64,000 nt of DNA from UBA1740 sp045587025 (GTDB lineage Bacteria; Bacillota; Clostridia; Oscillospirales; CAG-272), in contig JAZNBK010000059.1 of NCBI GenBank assembly GCA_045587025.1, forward strand, positions 1-64,000. Reading direction: 5' to 3'. The stretch's first letter is position 1; every line of letters starts with the position of its first letter. The notes below the pieces were generated by a model. That model saw nothing but the letters and a program-made list of their open reading frames with translations. It did not search any database and was not told where the DNA came from. Made by a program: the position numbers and the translations under genes. Of this stretch, positions 1-6,800 are shown one piece after another.

Positions 1-141
1 TATGATATAAATTCCTCGCGCCAAGCATACTACACGCCCAAAGGGCATATCGCATTGAAGATATATCGCACGCAGCGCGCGTATATCACAAATCCCGCGA
101 GGGATTTATATCGCTGCGTAGTGCCCTTAAGGACACTACGC
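1..141. repeat. Palindromic intergenic repeat rich in ATATCGC
   Basis: This non-coding stretch repeats the short word ATATCGC or its complement many times around small inverted repeats. It ends in an almost perfect inverted repeat at 116-141, with arms GCGTAGTG and CACTACGC around a CCTTAAGG centre. Its composition and internal symmetry differ from the neighbouring genes. I recall this style of element as dispersed in gut Clostridia, but only one copy is visible here, so dispersal is an inference. The terminal hairpin lies just past the stop codon of the LemA gene and could stabilise or end that transcript, although no good T-tract follows. Confidence 0.5.
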
Positions 142-168
142 TAAATTCTTCGTCTTTTTGTTTTTTAA

Positions 169-834
169 TCAGAAGAACACGCCCTTCGCCTTTTCCTTGA
201 TTTCGGCAGAGGCAATGAACGGAATTCTCGTCGTGTATCCGTTTTTCGCCGCCACTATCATCTTCGTGGGCCATGCAAAAATATCTCTGTTCCATTCGTT
301 TACCGTATCGTTATACAGCTCTCTTGCAGCGGTGATTTCTCTTTGCAGATACATATTCTGCTGCATTGCGTCTGCTATCTGGTCGTGCGCCTCGAGGTCG
401 GGGTAGTTTTCAAAAGCAACGTTTACGCTCGTCTGAAGCTTATCGAGCTGGCTCGAAACCTCGTTTCTGTTCTCGTCTGCCGCAGGGGTTCCTGCACGGT
501 AACGGGCGATATTCTCAAAGGTGCTCTTGTCAAGGTCCATCGCCTTATCAAGAAGCTTTGCGCAGTTCTGCAAGACGACTACTCTTTGTTCGAGATAGTT
601 ATCTATTTGAGATGCGTTTCTCTGGATTTTCTGCTCGAGCTGCTGGAAATAATTCTTCGCCTTGACCTTCATAAACAGAAAGACAAGACCGGGGATGATG
701 CCCAAGAGCCAAAGGACTATCTCAAAAATCGTAGAGCCAACGCCCACCTTTACGGGAATTTTCTTGGCTATAACGTTCGTGTCCAAGCCCTCTTCTCTTA
801 CTTCGGGGTTCAATTCGTCGAGTTGGTTTGCCAT
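169..834 (-). CDS. LemA family membrane protein
   Basis: The 221-residue protein begins with a short soluble segment, has one hydrophobic helix near residues 30-55 (FEIVLWLLGIIPGLVFLFMK) and then a long helical domain. The segment YFQQLEQKIQRNASQIDNYLEQR, just after the helix, is typical of LemA. The family is a single-pass membrane protein with a cytoplasmic or external helical bundle, and its biochemical role is not settled. The start at 834 is preceded by an AAGGAG site about 6 bases away; an upstream in-frame extension into the previous gene has no such site. It lies 28 bp downstream of a two-helix membrane protein and shares its promoter. The family is clear, the function is not. Confidence 0.9.
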   Translation of the reverse strand: MANQLDELNPEVREEGLDTNVIAKKIPVKVGVGSTIFEIVLWLLGIIPGLVFLFMKVKAKNYFQQLEQKIQRNASQIDNYLEQRVVVLQNCAKLLDKAMDLDKSTFENIARYRAGTPAADENRNEVSSQLDKLQTSVNVAFENYPDLEAHDQIADAMQQNMYLQREITAARELYNDTVNEWNRDIFAWPTKMIVAAKNGYTTRIPFIASAEIKEKAKGVFF

Positions 835-862
835 AATTTTTCTCCTTTTGTTTATATTATTT

Positions 863-2569
863 TTAATATTCAAAATGTTTTGCAACAAGTCCGTGATATA
901 CCGCCCTGTCGCCTTTTTCTTCTTTTCCTCTCGCTTTATCATTCCTGCCCACCTCGATATACGACGTGCGCGCGTTCGGTATGTATTCGGTCCAGGGAAC
1001 AGGAACCATATGGACTTTGCCGTCTCCGCCGTAAACGGGGACAAAGTCGGTCCTCGGGAACGCTTCATACGAGTAGCCGGTCATTTCAACAGTATCGGTC
1101 TCGCCTATCCTCTTTACTCCGCGCGCCTTCAGAATCGCCCTCGTCGCGCTTCCCGGCGCTACAAACAGTCCTTGCTCCATTCGGTTTGCAAGCGTCTCGT
1201 ATTCGTGTATAGTATAGTTTACATCATATTCTTTTAGCGGCTCTAACGATTTAACCGGCTTTTCCTGATACATAGGAATTGCGAGCAGAGGCGCAAAATC
1301 GAAAAATACGCTTTTAAAGTATTCCTCGTTTATCGTTTTGAACTTTGCTTCTATTTCCTCAAAATCAAAGGAATAATAGCTTTTCGCCGCGCTATCCATA
1401 TTCCACGTCTGCGCATGGTCAGAGTGTATAACGTTCGTCCTCTTTTGCTTATAGAAATCAAAGTCATCTCCATAGCCGACCTCGGAGCGCATAAGGTCTA
1501 CCATATTGTTCTGCGCAAGCGGAGTGAACATCATACGGAACTCTACCTCATTGTCTCTGTTCAGAGCGTCAAAAAGAACGTCGAACTCGGCGTTCGTCAT
1601 TTCGGTAAAGCCCCCGCCCTTTGAAAGCGCCTCCTGCGCCTTCTTCTTGAGCTTTCGCTCACCTTTCTTTACAATTCTTTCTATCTGTCTTTCGGATTTA
1701 TCATCGTGATACAGGCCTTCTCTCGTAAAGGAGAGCGAGGGCGCGCCCTGCGGAAAATACTTCAGCACCGTGTCTTGATGATAGAAGGGCTTCGGCTTCA
1801 CGACCGAGGCGTGCAGGGTTTGCGTGCGAACTCTCGTTCTTGAATTTCCCTTGCTGTCTCTGTAATGCTCGGTCCAGGTAATCGTCAAGCTGCCGTAATA
1901 GGTCTCATCTCCCAAACGGTGTATCAGATGTCTTTCAAAGATAAAGGGATTGCCCTTATATTTGCCTGACAAAACGTCGACAACCGAACGATTTTCATTA
2001 TACTCAGCCGAGTATCCGCACAGCTCTCTTATCTCTCTCTCCCTTTCGGCAGAGAAGTGGTCGTCAAAATTAAGCTCGGGTAACGTTTTTTCTATTATAT
2101 CTATCGTGTCTCTGTCGGTAAAAAGCGAATTGAGGGGAGCCATTTCCTCCCACGCCTGCGAAAGCAGCTCGTTCGCCTTCTTTTTTTCGCCGTCTATAAA
2201 TTCCGAGAAATTCTTAATATTTTTATTCAGCTTAGAAAAAATGAAAACTAACGGCAGAGCGACGGCTAAGATGCCAATCAAAATCAATGGTATATTCGGC
2301 GAAGAAATTCCGCCTATCGTCATAAAAACGCCAATAGCGCAAACGATAAACAGAAAAACTCTCAAAAGCTTTTTCAGGGAGAGCTTTTTTTGGAGCGCCT
2401 TAATTTCCTTTTCCTTTTGTCTATAACTCGCCACCGTCTTTTTGTTTTGCTCGACGTCTACTCCCGAGCGCTCTTTAAGCTCGCAAAAGAAGCTTTCGAC
2501 GTTTTGTTTCTGCTTTTCTCGTCCCTCTTGCTCGTAATACTTTAATGGTTCAAGCAACAAACTACTCAT
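863..2569 (-). CDS. Two-TM membrane protein, predicted LemA partner
   Basis: The 568-residue protein has a charged N-terminus (about 1-65), two adjacent hydrophobic helices (about 66-110, with VFLFIVCAIGVFMTIGG and LILIGILAVALPLVFIF), and a large soluble domain of about 450 residues without a recognisable catalytic motif. Proteins of this build accompany LemA in Mollicutes and Clostridia, and that recurring context is the best clue to its role. The start at 2569 has a GGAGAA site. It is first in the operon, followed by lemA, under the promoter at 2626-2654. No enzyme function can be read from it; a structural or trafficking role in the membrane with LemA is inferred. Confidence 0.7.
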   Translation of the reverse strand: MSSLLLEPLKYYEQEGREKQKQNVESFFCELKERSGVDVEQNKKTVASYRQKEKEIKALQKKLSLKKLLRVFLFIVCAIGVFMTIGGISSPNIPLILIGILAVALPLVFIFSKLNKNIKNFSEFIDGEKKKANELLSQAWEEMAPLNSLFTDRDTIDIIEKTLPELNFDDHFSAEREREIRELCGYSAEYNENRSVVDVLSGKYKGNPFIFERHLIHRLGDETYYGSLTITWTEHYRDSKGNSRTRVRTQTLHASVVKPKPFYHQDTVLKYFPQGAPSLSFTREGLYHDDKSERQIERIVKKGERKLKKKAQEALSKGGGFTEMTNAEFDVLFDALNRDNEVEFRMMFTPLAQNNMVDLMRSEVGYGDDFDFYKQKRTNVIHSDHAQTWNMDSAAKSYYSFDFEEIEAKFKTINEEYFKSVFFDFAPLLAIPMYQEKPVKSLEPLKEYDVNYTIHEYETLANRMEQGLFVAPGSATRAILKARGVKRIGETDTVEMTGYSYEAFPRTDFVPVYGGDGKVHMVPVPWTEYIPNARTSYIEVGRNDKARGKEEKGDRAVYHGLVAKHFEY

Positions 2570-2625
2570 AGTTTCTCCGTAGGTTTTTTATTTTTGTTTC
2601 GACACATTTCTTGCTTTCTACTTTG

Positions 2626-2654
2626 AATATACCATATTTTCTGCCCTTTGTCAA
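2626..2654 (-). promoter_or_regulatory. Sigma-A promoter of the lemA operon
   Basis: On the minus strand the -35 is TTGACA (2649-2654) and the -10 is TATATT (2626-2631) with a 17-bp spacer. It points at the two-TM protein and lemA. Confidence 0.8.
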
Positions 2655-2705
2655 CATAGCCCCTTTTTTATTTTATGCAATTTTTCGTTTTTCGTTCCTT
2701 TGTTT

Positions 2706-2747
2706 TAAAAAGAAAAGCCCGTCACGCCGCAAGGCAATGACAAGCTT
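2706..2747 (-). terminator. Intrinsic terminator of the RNase J / PPTase operon
   Basis: A 10-bp stem with two G-U pairs (2715-2724 with 2738-2747) is followed on the minus strand by a T-rich tract. It lies immediately after the stop codon of the phosphopantetheinyl transferase. Confidence 0.75.
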
Positions 2748-2757
2748 TATAATTCTT

Positions 2758-3642
2758 TTATTCCTCTTTTGATATAGCAACAGAAATGATGAAATCCTCT
2801 TTATTGTATGACGCCTTGTAGGCGGTCACCTCTGCGTCAAGCGTGGCCGTCTTGCCGACGGCAGAGAAGCCCTCGCCCGTCAGTTTTATAAGCGCTTCCT
2901 TTTCCGTCCATAGCTCCGCAAAGGAAAAAGCAAACTTTTCTTTACATTCGTTCGAGATTTCCATCTCCCCGCTCTCGCAAAAGAAGCGCCGTGAAATGCT
3001 TTTCAAGCGGCTGTACTCGCCGTCGGAAAGTCCTTTTTTTACTCGCTCGATATCGACGCCTATCTCACCTTTTTCCTCTTTTTCCAAAAAGGCGCAGCAA
3101 ACCAGACCTTCACAATGCGAGATTGAAAAGGAAAGCGATTTTTCCTTAAAATAGGGCTTTCCCCGTTCCCCTCGCTCGAAGTCGGGCGGCGGGGAATTAT
3201 AATTTCGCTTCCAAAAATCCATTAAAAGCGCGACGGCGCCAAATCGGCGCGCCTTCGCCTCCTCGTTTTTCGGTTCTGCGATATAGTTTTTATAAAAAAA
3301 CGGAAAGCTATCCACCACTTCGCCTATATTTTTTGCATTTTTCGGAATAATTTCTCCACAGCTCGCCGTTTTGCAGTCGATTTCGCAGTTTATTTCTCCG
3401 CTTTCTTCTTCGTTTTGCGCAAGTTCACCGCTTGCGGCGGAAAAACTCTCTTCTTTTTGTCTGTTTTTCTCTTTTTGTGGGGGGCGTTGTCTTGTTTTTT
3501 CGGTTTTTTTCTCTTTTATACACTCGAAGGGAAGCGCAAAGCCCGAAAAAAGCCCCTCGGTTTTTATTTCAAACAGAGTTTTCCCCTCATAAATTTGCTC
3601 TAAAAGAGGATAAACGTTCGCTATATTAACAAAAGCTTTCAT
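2758..3642 (-). CDS. 4'-phosphopantetheinyl transferase, Sfp type
   Basis: It transfers the phosphopantetheine arm of CoA to a serine of carrier proteins. The diagnostic motifs are present in order: RGERGKPYF near 159-165, FSISHCEG near 172-179, IGVDIER at 194-200 (Mg-binding D197 and E199) and WTEKEALIK at 245-253 (E249, K253). Residues about 45-110 form a highly charged, low-complexity Lys/Glu/Gln-rich segment not seen in Sfp, which is why the protein is 294 residues instead of about 230. It starts 12 bp after the RNase J stop without a clear ribosome-binding site, so translation may be coupled. Whether the substrate is the fatty-acid ACP or a secondary-metabolite carrier cannot be told; no synthase lies nearby. 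Confidence 0.88.
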   Translation of the reverse strand: MKAFVNIANVYPLLEQIYEGKTLFEIKTEGLFSGFALPFECIKEKKTEKTRQRPPQKEKNRQKEESFSAASGELAQNEEESGEINCEIDCKTASCGEIIPKNAKNIGEVVDSFPFFYKNYIAEPKNEEAKARRFGAVALLMDFWKRNYNSPPPDFERGERGKPYFKEKSLSFSISHCEGLVCCAFLEKEEKGEIGVDIERVKKGLSDGEYSRLKSISRRFFCESGEMEISNECKEKFAFSFAELWTEKEALIKLTGEGFSAVGKTATLDAEVTAYKASYNKEDFIISVAISKEE

Positions 3643-3654
3643 TTTTCGTCTATA

Positions 3655-5370
3655 TTACAAATTCATTATTACCGGCAAAATCATCGGCTTGCGCTTCGTT
3701 TTGTTGTAAAGCGCAGCGGAGAGCGCATCTCTTACTGCGTTCTTCAGCTCGGTCCAGTCGCGGACGCCGTCGTCAAGCACGGTAATGATAGTCCTCTGCG
3801 CCAATTTTCGAATTTCTTCGATGAGCGCTTCCGACTCGCGAACGTAAACGAACCCTCTCGACACGACCTCGGGACCGGAAATGAGAAGCCCTTCCTGTAT
3901 ATCGACGGTAGCAACCACGACTATAAGTCCGTCCTGAGAGAGAAGCCGACGGTCTCTTAACACTATGTTTCCTACGTCGCCAACGCCGGCGCCGTCTACC
4001 AGCACCTTGCCCGCAGTGACGCTTCCGTTCCATTTGGCAGATTTTTTGTCAAGCTCGAGGACCATTCCGTTTTCGCCTATAAAAATATCCTTGGGAGAAA
4101 TTCCCATAAATTCGGCAATTTCTTTATGCGCGTAAAGATGCTTTATCTCTCCGTGAATAGGCATAAAGAATTTCGGGCGCACGAGGGCGAGCATCAGCTT
4201 CAGCTCCTCGCTGCAGGCGTGCCCCGACACGTGAACGTCGGCTATCGAGTCGTTTACCACCTTAATTCCGCTCTTGGTCAGAGCGTTTACTATCTTTCCT
4301 ACCAGCTTTTCGTTGCCCGGGATAGGGCTGGAGCTTAAAACTACCAAGTCCTTTGCGCCGAGCTTCACCTTATCGTGCTCGGAGAACGCCATTCTGTAGA
4401 GGGCGGACATCGGCTCGCCCTGACTTCCCGTAGTTATAAGCGTCAGGTTTTCGTGATTATATTTTCTTATCTCCTTGATATCTATAATAGCGCCTGCGGG
4501 GGCTTTTATATAATCGAGCTCGGTCGCCGCGCCCACCACGTTAAGCATACTTCTTCCTATAATAGCAATTTTTCTTCCGTGCTTTACGCTGGCGTCTACT
4601 ATCTGCTGAACTCTGTGAACGTTTGAGGAAAAGGTCGCTATTATAATTCGCTTTTCCTTATTGTTTGCAAATATTGAGTCAAGGGATTTTCCTACCGTTC
4701 TTTCGGAGGGGGTATAGCCCACTCTTTCTGCGTTCGTGGACTCGCCGAGCATCAAAAGGACGCCCTCGTTTCCTATCTCGCCTATTCTCGTGACGTCCAT
4801 CATTTTTCCGTCTATCGGAGAGACGTCGAGCTTGAAATCTCCCGTGTGGAATATTACGCCCGCAGGAGTTTTTATCGCTATCGCGCAGGCGTCGGCTATC
4901 GAATGGTTCACCCGAACAAACTCCGCCTTGAAAACTCCTAAATTTACAACGTCTCCCGCCATAACGGTACGCAGGTCGGGCGTGTTCGGAAGTCGGTATT
5001 CCTCTAATTTTCTCTTTAAAATTCCCATAGTCAGCGCCGTTGCGTATATCGGAACGTTTATACTGCGCAAAACGAAGGGAAGCGCGCCTATATGGTCCTC
5101 GTGCCCGTGCGTGAGCAAAATTCCGTGGATTTTGTTTGCGTTCTTTTCAAGATAAGAGATATCGGGAATTACCAAATCAATTCCGAGCATCTCGTCGTCA
5201 GGGAAGGCGAGGCCGCAATCTATTATAACGATATGCTCCTCGTATTCTATGACGGTGAGGTTTTTTCCTATCTCCTGAAGTCCGCCCAAAAGCATTACCT
5301 TTACTTTTGATTTTGATTTTGTTTTTGTTGTTTTTTCTTTTTGTGTTTTTGTCTTTTGTGTTTTTGCCAT
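3655..5370 (-). CDS. rnj: Ribonuclease J
   Basis: This is a metallo-beta-lactamase/beta-CASP RNase of 571 residues that matures and degrades RNA with 5'-exonuclease and endonuclease activity. The Zn-binding motif HGHEDH is at 88-93, the DCGLAFPD strand is at 51-58, and a second metal motif FHTGDFK lies near 195. The C-terminal oligomerisation domain is present. The first 23 residues are a Lys/Thr-rich disordered tail. I chose the start at 5370 because a GGAGAA site lies about 10 bases upstream; a longer reading would run into the structured leader. It is followed by the phosphopantetheinyl transferase and has an unusually long leader with its own promoter. Confidence 0.95.
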   Translation of the reverse strand: MAKTQKTKTQKEKTTKTKSKSKVKVMLLGGLQEIGKNLTVIEYEEHIVIIDCGLAFPDDEMLGIDLVIPDISYLEKNANKIHGILLTHGHEDHIGALPFVLRSINVPIYATALTMGILKRKLEEYRLPNTPDLRTVMAGDVVNLGVFKAEFVRVNHSIADACAIAIKTPAGVIFHTGDFKLDVSPIDGKMMDVTRIGEIGNEGVLLMLGESTNAERVGYTPSERTVGKSLDSIFANNKEKRIIIATFSSNVHRVQQIVDASVKHGRKIAIIGRSMLNVVGAATELDYIKAPAGAIIDIKEIRKYNHENLTLITTGSQGEPMSALYRMAFSEHDKVKLGAKDLVVLSSSPIPGNEKLVGKIVNALTKSGIKVVNDSIADVHVSGHACSEELKLMLALVRPKFFMPIHGEIKHLYAHKEIAEFMGISPKDIFIGENGMVLELDKKSAKWNGSVTAGKVLVDGAGVGDVGNIVLRDRRLLSQDGLIVVVATVDIQEGLLISGPEVVSRGFVYVRESEALIEEIRKLAQRTIITVLDDGVRDWTELKNAVRDALSAALYNKTKRKPMILPVIMNL

Positions 5371-5378
5371 ATTAACTC

Positions 5379-5428
5379 TTTTCTCCGCAGGAAAAAGCCC
5401 CTTATATACGCCTGCGGCCGCATATAAG
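5379..5428 (-). promoter_or_regulatory. Structured rnj leader overlapping the ribosome-binding site
   Basis: Two pairings are possible in the RNA. Stem 1 joins 5419-5428 with 5401-5410 (10 bp, one G-U), with an 8-nt loop at 5411-5418. Seven loop bases (5411-5417) are perfectly complementary to 5385-5391, which includes the first GG of the GGAG ribosome-binding site. The loop and the downstream strand could form an H-type pseudoknot, or the 7-bp pairing could replace stem 1. Either would change access to the ribosome-binding site. It does not match a small riboswitch class I recognise, and autoregulation by RNase J is only an inference. Confidence 0.45.
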
Positions 5429-5554
5429 AGAAATATTGTTTTATCTGATTTTAAGTCAGGAATCTCCTGCCTGTCCAAACGTCCTGACGGCAGGTCAAAC
5501 TTCCCATTTCGTCTTTCTTATAAAAGACACTAAACGAACAAATACATTATAATT

Positions 5555-5583
5555 ATTATAGCACACCTATAAGCGATTTGCAA
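5555..5583 (-). promoter_or_regulatory. Sigma-A promoter of rnj
   Basis: On the minus strand a -35 of TTGCAA (5578-5583) and a perfect -10 TATAAT (5555-5560) are separated by 17 bp. This gives an untranslated leader of about 180 nt before the rnj start. Confidence 0.75.
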
Positions 5584-5611
5584 CAGTTTGTTTTTTTCTC
5601 CTCAATACGCC

Positions 5612-5893
5612 TTAAAAGCACTCTAAAAAGGAAAAAAGCAGGTATAAGGGAAACGCCAGGACAGCGCCTGAAAGCAAAAACAGGATGCGAACGAAAAGCT
5701 CCCTTTTTCTCGTTCTTTTCCTTCTTTTTCTTATTGCGCATTCGCTTATAATTTTATTCGCCTCGGCGATTATATCCTTCTTTTCCTCGTTTTTTTCTTT
5801 CGCTCCCTCTTTCATTATAAAATAGACCTCTGAAAAATATTTACTGCCACGGCTCTTATATACTACCACTCGCTTTTCGCATCCCTTTACCAT
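5612..5893 (-). CDS. Small hypothetical protein with a C-terminal membrane helix
   Basis: This 93-residue protein is not assigned to a family. Residues 1-30 are beta-like (RVVVYKSRGSKYFSEVYF), the middle is rich in Lys/Glu/Arg, and the last 25 residues form a hydrophobic helix (ILFLLSGAVLAFPLYLLFSF). This suggests a tail-anchored membrane protein with a cytoplasmic basic region. A GAGGT ribosome-binding site precedes the ATG at 5893. It stands alone between the rnj promoter and the terminator of the zinc-ribbon lipoprotein. It is supported by its ribosome-binding site and by the lack of a competing frame. Confidence 0.6.
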   Translation of the reverse strand: MVKGCEKRVVVYKSRGSKYFSEVYFIMKEGAKEKNEEKKDIIAEANKIISECAIRKRRKRTRKRELFVRILFLLSGAVLAFPLYLLFSFLECF

Positions 5894-5969
5894 AAAGACC
5901 TCGCATTTATATTATAATATGTATACGGTTTCTCTATTATTTGGTAAAAAATAAAGAATTTATGCAAAA

Positions 5970-6007
5970 GGAAAAGCCGAATTTGCAAAATTTCACAAAT
6001 TCGGCTT
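5970..6007 (-). terminator. Intrinsic terminator after the zinc-ribbon lipoprotein
   Basis: A perfect 12-bp stem (5974-5985 with 5996-6007) with a 10-nt loop is followed on the minus strand by TTTTCC and further T-rich sequence. It ends the XRE/lipoprotein transcript. Confidence 0.85.
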
Positions 6008-6031
6008 AACCTACGCTATTTTGTTTTTTTA

Positions 6032-6241
6032 TTAGTCGCCAAAGATTCCTTCCAAGCCGGAAGCTATATTGTCAAGGTCCTCGTAGCAGTCCTTGCAGTA
6101 ATAAACTTCCTGTCCCAAGAACTCGTCCTTTTCATATCTTCCTACCTTTTCTTCTCCGCAAATATCGCACTCAAACTTTCCGCAAGAGCAAAGGGAAAGC
6201 ATTGCGAGCAAGAGAACTGCCGCGCTTAAAAATTTTTTCAT
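6032..6241 (-). CDS. Small lipoprotein with a zinc-ribbon-like Cys pattern
   Basis: The 69-residue product has a lysine-start signal peptide and a lipobox ending in LCSC, so Cys20 would be the lipidated residue. The mature part is only 49 residues and carries CDICGEE and, about 20 residues later, CKDCYED: two CxxC knuckles that could bind one zinc ion. It would sit outside the cell on the membrane. It follows an XRE regulator by 34 bp on the same strand and ends in a strong terminator, so the two are probably one transcript. The function is unknown; metal or redox sensing at the surface is speculation. Confidence 0.7.
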   Translation of the reverse strand: MKKFLSAAVLLLAMLSLCSCGKFECDICGEEKVGRYEKDEFLGQEVYYCKDCYEDLDNIASGLEGIFGD

Positions 6242-6275
6242 GTCTTTTTCTCCTTATGTAGTTTTTTATTTTGTT

Positions 6276-6680
6276 TTATTTTTTTCTTCTTCCGAAAATG
6301 CCGTTCAAGAGGCCAAAACGTCCGCTTGACGCCTTCTTCTGAGGAGCTGCGGGAGCTTTTTCCTGCTTTACCTCTTCCTTTTTCTCCTCTGCCTTCGGCT
6401 CTTCCTTCTTTTCCTCTGCCTTCGGCTTTGCCTGTTCGGGCTTTTCTTCCTTCTTCTTCGGCTTCTTGTCGACAACTACCTCGTAGCTATCGTCCAAAAG
6501 ATCGTCGATCTTAATTCCGAAAATCTTTTTGATTTCGATTAGCTTTTCTGCCTCCGGATAAGATACGCCGGACTCCCATTTGTAAACCGCCTGTCTTGAA
6601 ACGCCGACAAGCTTTGCAAATGTCTCCTGTGAATATCCGTTTGCCTTGCGAAGTTTAACAATTTTTTCGTTGTAGGTCAT
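6276..6680 (-). CDS. XRE-family HTH regulator with a charged repeat tail
   Basis: Residues 1-60 form a Cro/CI-type helix-turn-helix (GYSQETFAKLVGVSRQAVYKWESG). From about residue 70 to 115 the chain is almost only Lys, Glu, Pro, Ala and Gln, with the tandem word AEEKKEE. It ends with a short amphipathic and basic segment, GRFGLLNGIFGRRKK. The tail has no known effector-domain fold; it could be a flexible tether ending in a membrane-surface helix. The gene precedes the zinc-ribbon lipoprotein. DNA binding is well supported, while the tail role is inference. Confidence 0.8.
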   Translation of the reverse strand: MTYNEKIVKLRKANGYSQETFAKLVGVSRQAVYKWESGVSYPEAEKLIEIKKIFGIKIDDLLDDSYEVVVDKKPKKKEEKPEQAKPKAEEKKEEPKAEEKKEEVKQEKAPAAPQKKASSGRFGLLNGIFGRRKK

Positions 6681-6800
6681 AGTAAAAACTCCTTTTTGTT
6701 TTTGGCTTTTTTAGTTTTCTTTCACTAGGGGTTATATATCAAAGGGGTTGCTGTTAAAACCAGCTTTCGCCTGTTTTACCGTTTGAGGTATTTTTGATTT

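Noticed and set aside
343..1212. Open frame of 289 residues on the plus strand opposite lemA
   Set aside because: It is antisense to lemA and the end of its partner gene, with a Cys/Arg/Leu-rich composition typical of shadow frames.
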